Below are positions 61,076-64,000 of a stretch of 64,000 nt of DNA, one piece after another; positions within the stretch are counted from its first letter, which is position 1; the number at the start of each line of letters is the position of its first letter. Position numbers and translations under genes: made by a program. Origin of the DNA: Amycolatopsis suaedae (GTDB taxonomy: Bacteria; Actinomycetota; Actinomycetes; Mycobacteriales; Pseudonocardiaceae). The stretch spans positions 79,425-143,424 of the forward strand of contig NZ_SFCC01000022.1 in the NCBI RefSeq assembly GCF_004214935.1. The letters run 5' to 3'. The notes beneath the pieces were generated by a model. It was not told the DNA's origin. It made no database searches and was given only the letters and a program-made list of their open reading frames with translations.

Positions 61076-61732
61076 GTGAACCAAGCGACCTGGAACTCCG
61101 TCGACAGCTACTTCGAGGACACCGTCGTCCGATCCGACGCCGCCCTGGAGAAGGCCCTGGTGGCCAGCGCCGAGGCCGGCCTGCCGGACATCGCGGTCAC
61201 CGGCAGCCAGGGCAAGCTGCTGAACCTGCTGGCCAGGATGATCGGCGCGCGGTCGGTCCTGGAGGTCGGCACGCTCGGCGGCTACTCGACGATCTGGCTG
61301 GCCAGGGCGCTGCCGCCGGACGGGCGGCTGGTGACGCTGGAGTACGAGCCGAAGCACGCCGAGGTGGCCAGGCGCAACGTCGACGCCGCCGGGGTGGGCG
61401 AGCTGGTCGACATCCGGGTGGGCGCCGCACTGGACACCCTGCCGGGCCTGGAGGGCCCGTTCGACCTGGCGTTCATCGACGCGGACAAGGTCAACAACCC
61501 GGAGTACTTCCGGCAGGCGCTGCGGATGTCGCGTCCCGGCGGGGTGATCGTCGTGGACAACACCGTGCGCGGCGGCGCCGTCGCGGACGAGGACTCGACG
61601 GATCCGTCGGTGCGGGGCACCCGCGAGCTGCACGACGTGATCGCGGCCGAGCCGCGGGTGGACGCCACCGCGTTGCAGACCGTCGGCGGCAAGGGCTACG
61701 ACGGCCTGACCATCGCCCTCGTCGTGTCCTGA
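61076..61732 (+). CDS. SAM-dependent O-methyltransferase, caffeoyl-CoA/catechol type
   Basis: A 218-residue class I methyltransferase. SAM motif LEVGTLGGYSTIWLA (about 62-76), acidic residue in LVTLEYEPKH, and DLAFIDADKVNNPEYF (about 133-148) with the metal-binding Asp; VVDNTVRGG holds Asp-Asn ligands. These Mg-dependent enzymes methylate catechol-like hydroxyls. Starts GTG 61076 (ACGGGG before it, weak), 10 bp after the 39-residue ORF. Substrate unknown. Confidence 0.9.
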   Translation: MNQATWNSVDSYFEDTVVRSDAALEKALVASAEAGLPDIAVTGSQGKLLNLLARMIGARSVLEVGTLGGYSTIWLARALPPDGRLVTLEYEPKHAEVARRNVDAAGVGELVDIRVGAALDTLPGLEGPFDLAFIDADKVNNPEYFRQALRMSRPGGVIVVDNTVRGGAVADEDSTDPSVRGTRELHDVIAAEPRVDATALQTVGGKGYDGLTIALVVS

Positions 61733-61739
61733 CCCGGGG

Positions 61740-62453
61740 TCAGCGCAGGAAGCCGCGCAGCAGGGACGCGGTGCCGTCGATGTGCTCGGCCATCGCGTGC
61801 CGGGCACCGGCGGGGTCGCCTGCCAGGATGGCGTCGACGATCGCCGCGTGCTGCCGGTTGGAGTGCTCCAGGTTGGCCTCCAGCTGCGGGATCTCGTCCA
61901 GCAGCCGGTTGACCCGCATCCGCACGTCGGCGACGGCGGTGGTCAGCGAGCCGGACGCGGTGACCTCCGCGATGGCCAGGTGCAGCCGGGAGTCGCGGCG
62001 CCGGTAGTCGGCCGGGTCACCCTCCGAGCTGTCCGCGAGCGTCCCGGTCAGGTGCTGCCGCTCGGCCTGGCTGAGCGTGCGCGCCGCGGCCATCTCCGCC
62101 GCGCCGGTCTCCAGGACGTAACGCAGGCACAGGGTGTCCTCCAGGTCCGGCAGGCCTGCGGCACCCGATGCCGGCCGCGGCAGCACCTCGCGGACGAACG
62201 TGCCGCCGTAGCGGCCCCGCCGCGCCTCGACGTACCCGGCGTCGGACAGCGCCCGCAGCGCCTCGCGCAGGGTCACCCTGCTGACGCCGAGCCGCTCGGA
62301 CAGCTCCCGCTCGGCGGGCAGCCGCTCCCCCGCCCCGACGACACCGAGCCGCACGGCCTGCAGCAGCCGCTCGACGGTCTCCTCGAACGCGTTACCCGCC
62401 CGCACGGGCCGGAACAACGCGTCGCCCGCGCTCACCCCGGGATGGTCGGGCAC
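61740..62453 (-). CDS. GntR-family (FadR-type) transcriptional regulator
   Basis: A 237-residue regulator with a winged helix-turn-helix (about 25-90; ERLPAERELSERLGVSRVTLREALRAL) and an FCD effector domain (about 105-230) with the usual metal-ligand Asp/His pattern (SRLHLAIAEVTAS, RQHAAIVDAI, HAMAEHIDG). GTG 62453 has AGGAGGAGCC upstream. It ends 8 bp from the convergent methyltransferase stop and lies behind the serine ammonia-lyase gene with 43 bp between, possibly reading through. Operator dyad upstream. Confidence 0.9.
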   Translation of the reverse strand: MPDHPGVSAGDALFRPVRAGNAFEETVERLLQAVRLGVVGAGERLPAERELSERLGVSRVTLREALRALSDAGYVEARRGRYGGTFVREVLPRPASGAAGLPDLEDTLCLRYVLETGAAEMAAARTLSQAERQHLTGTLADSSEGDPADYRRRDSRLHLAIAEVTASGSLTTAVADVRMRVNRLLDEIPQLEANLEHSNRQHAAIVDAILAGDPAGARHAMAEHIDGTASLLRGFLR

Positions 62454-62466
62454 GGCTCCTCCTGAC

Positions 62467-62489
62467 GGTGAAAGATCACCTTCAATATA
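62467..62489 (-). promoter_or_regulatory. GntR-type operator and -10 for the FadR-like gene
   Basis: GGTGAAAGATCACC (62467-62480) is a 14-bp inverted repeat (GGTGA arms) immediately after a minus-strand -10 (TATATT, complement of 62484-62489), in the 5' leader of the regulator gene, fitting autorepression. Confidence 0.55.
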
Positions 62490-62496
62490 GAGGCCG

Positions 62497-63867
62497 TCAG
62501 CACTCGATGACGTTCACCGCGAGCCCGCCACGGGCGGTCTCCTTGTACTTGACCTTCATGTCGGCGCCGGTCTCACGCATGGTCTTGATGGCCTTGTCCA
62601 AGGTGACCACATGGCTGCCGTCGCCCCGCAACGCCATCCGCGCGGCGTGGATGGCCTTCGACGCGCCGACGGCGTTGCGCTCGATGCACGGGATCTGCAC
62701 CAGCCCGCCGACCGGGTCGCAGGTCAGCCCCAGGTGGTGCTCGACGCCGATCTCCGCGGCGTTCTCCACCTGCTCCGGCGTGCCGCCCAGCACCTCGGCC
62801 AGCCCGGCGGCGGCCATGGCGCAGGCTGAGCCGACCTCGCCCTGGCAGCCGACCTCGGCACCGGAGATCGACCCGGTCTGCTTGAGCACCGACCCCAGCG
62901 CGCCCGCCGTGAGCAGGAACGTCACCACGCCGTCGTCGGTCCCGCCGAGGAAGCGGGTGTAGTAGTGCAGCACGGCGGGAATGATCCCGGCGGCGCCGTT
63001 GGTGGGCGCGGTGACGACCCGGCCGCCCGAGGCGTTCTCCTCGTTGACGGCCAGCGCGTACAGGCTGACCCAGTCCATGGCGTAGAGCGGGTCGTTCTGC
63101 CCGTCCTCGGCGAGCAGCTTCTGGTGCAGCGACCGCGCCCGCCGCGGCACCTTCAGCCCGCCGGGCAGGACGCCGTCGTGCTCGCACCCGGCGTGCACGC
63201 AGTCGACCATGACCTGCCAGATGTCCAGCAGCCCGGAGCGCACCTCGTCCCGCGTCCGCCAGGCCAGCTCGTTGCGCAGCATCACCTCGCTGATCGGCAG
63301 GCCGGACTCGGTGCACTGCCGCAGCAGGTCGGCGCCGGTACGGAACGGGTAGGGCACCGGGGTGCTGTCCTCGACGACGACCGAGTCGGTCTCGTAGGAC
63401 TCGTCGCGGACGAACCCGCCGCCGACCGAGTAGTAGGTACGCGCCCGCAGCACGGTGCCGCCGGCGTCGAACGCCTGGAACGTCATGCCGTTGGGGTGCG
63501 CGGGCAGCGAACGGCGGCGGTGCATGACGAGGTCGCCGTCGACGTCGAACCGGATCTCCCGGTCGCCGAGCAACGTGAGCCTGCGGGTTTCCTTGATGCG
63601 GGCGACCCGGCCAGGGACCGAGTCGGTGTCGACGGACTCGGGCCGTTCGCCCTCCAGTCCGAGCAGCACGGCCTTGTCGCTGCCGTGCCCGTGCCCGGTG
63701 GCGCCGAGCGAGCCGAACAGCTCGGCCTTGACCCGGGTGGCCGAGGCGAGCTGTCCGGACTCGGCGAGACCGTCCACAAAGGTCCGGGCGGCCCGCATGG
63801 GGCCGACCGTGTGTGAGCTGGACGGTCCGATTCCGATCGAGAACAGGTCAAAAACACTGATCGCCAT
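62497..63867 (-). CDS. sdaA: L-serine ammonia-lyase (iron-sulfur)
   Basis: A 456-residue monomeric-type L-serine dehydratase combining the beta and alpha domains. Beta part: FDLFSIGIGPSSSHTVGPM (6-24). Alpha part: ASGGRVVTAPTNGAAGIIPAVL (about 275-296) and C-terminal SSxCS-type cluster ligands (VGCQGEVGSAC near 344-354, LTCDPVGGLVQIPC near 386-399). It converts serine to pyruvate and ammonia. AGGAAGAAGC precedes ATG 63867. The stop of a preceding gene is 13 bp away, so it is part of an operon continuing to the right. Confidence 0.95.
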   Translation of the reverse strand: MAISVFDLFSIGIGPSSSHTVGPMRAARTFVDGLAESGQLASATRVKAELFGSLGATGHGHGSDKAVLLGLEGERPESVDTDSVPGRVARIKETRRLTLLGDREIRFDVDGDLVMHRRRSLPAHPNGMTFQAFDAGGTVLRARTYYSVGGGFVRDESYETDSVVVEDSTPVPYPFRTGADLLRQCTESGLPISEVMLRNELAWRTRDEVRSGLLDIWQVMVDCVHAGCEHDGVLPGGLKVPRRARSLHQKLLAEDGQNDPLYAMDWVSLYALAVNEENASGGRVVTAPTNGAAGIIPAVLHYYTRFLGGTDDGVVTFLLTAGALGSVLKQTGSISGAEVGCQGEVGSACAMAAAGLAEVLGGTPEQVENAAEIGVEHHLGLTCDPVGGLVQIPCIERNAVGASKAIHAARMALRGDGSHVVTLDKAIKTMRETGADMKVKYKETARGGLAVNVIEC

Positions 63868-63880
63868 TGATCGCTTCTTC

Positions 63881-64000
63881 CTACCTGTTCAGCAGGCTGC
63901 TGGCTTCCTGTGCGGCGGGGCCCTGGGTGGTGAGGTGGGCCAGGTGCTCGGGCAGGGGTTCGCCGCGGTGGGCCTTGGTCTGGGCATACAGCCGTCCGGC
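63881..64000 (-). CDS. C-terminal fragment of an unidentified gene (cut by window edge)
   Basis: The last 39 codons of a gene running in from the right and ending in TAG 63881-63883. The visible end reads AGRLYAQTKAHRGEPLPEHL and then TTQGPAAQEASSLLNR. I do not recognise it. Its stop is 13 bp before the serine ammonia-lyase start, so it is the upstream operon member; glycine/serine-related enzymes would be expected but the fragment is too short to say. Confidence 0.6.
   Translation of the reverse strand, partial: AGRLYAQTKAHRGEPLPEHLAHLTTQGPAAQEASSLLNR

Overview
This is a very GC-rich, densely packed stretch of actinobacterial chromosome. GTG starts, GTGA/ATGA stop-start overlaps, F420-type enzymes (a Ddn-like nitroreductase and a luciferase-like oxidoreductase), an ECF sigma factor of the ECF42/DGPF type and twin-arginine or Sec-secreted proteins all point to an actinomycete. 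Overall gene content and the style of the intergenic repeats suggest a Pseudonocardiaceae member such as Amycolatopsis; that placement is an impression, not a computed result. I see no rRNA, tRNA, CRISPR array, phage or transposase. Both window edges cut a gene.

Layout. 0-5 kb: ECF42 sigma factor with two YCII/DGPF proteins, isopentenyl-diphosphate isomerase, a MetE-type methyltransferase and an APH-fold kinase. 5-11 kb: two sodium:solute symporter operons, the second (symporter, small membrane protein, LytTR response regulator, LytS-type kinase) being a self-contained transport/sensing operon. 11-21 kb: a phosphate-transport locus with pstC-pstA-pstB-pstS-like genes, a divergent operon encoding a 726-residue membrane-anchored secreted protein and a sortase-fold protein that has lost its catalytic residues, a trypsin-like protease, a second PstS-like secreted protein and a YegP-like protein. 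Three matching 33-bp elements made of 11-bp units, resembling PHO boxes, lie in front of these genes. 21.5-24.7 kb: lipoamide dehydrogenase, PlsC acyltransferase with a tiny coupled ORF, Ddn-like protein and a small secreted protein.

24.8-39.3 kb is a sugar-catabolic island. Four transcription units (secreted ThuA/sorbosone-dehydrogenase protein and partners; ABC transporter plus Gfo/Idh/MocA oxidoreductase; LacI regulator plus enolase-superfamily enzyme; DUF993 protein plus TIM-barrel isomerase) are bounded by three copies of an operator with a GCGC-centred palindrome of the GAAAGCGCTTTC type, so the LacI regulator at 35.0 kb probably controls the whole island. 39.4-55.7 kb is mixed housekeeping and accessory content: TetR regulator, histidine phosphatase, short-chain dehydrogenase, subtilisin-like protease, HTH regulator, acyl-CoA synthetase, a family A polymerase-like protein, HrpA helicase, lactate 2-monooxygenase-like enzyme, F420 oxidoreductase and an MFS exporter. 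55.7-64 kb: an iron-regulated siderophore-type ATPase without its permeases, a D-amino-acid oxidase-like flavoprotein divergent from a CdaR regulator, a third symporter with a 39-residue membrane partner, an O-methyltransferase, a GntR regulator and L-serine ammonia-lyase.

Intergenic regions carry a family of long perfect inverted repeats (GTGAAGGCCACC or GTGAAGGGGGCC stems) placed just after stop codons, and two composite repeat cassettes (21.1-21.5 kb and 56.6-56.9 kb) built from the same modules. The two most unusual systems are the Pst locus with the pseudo-sortase and the LacI-controlled island.
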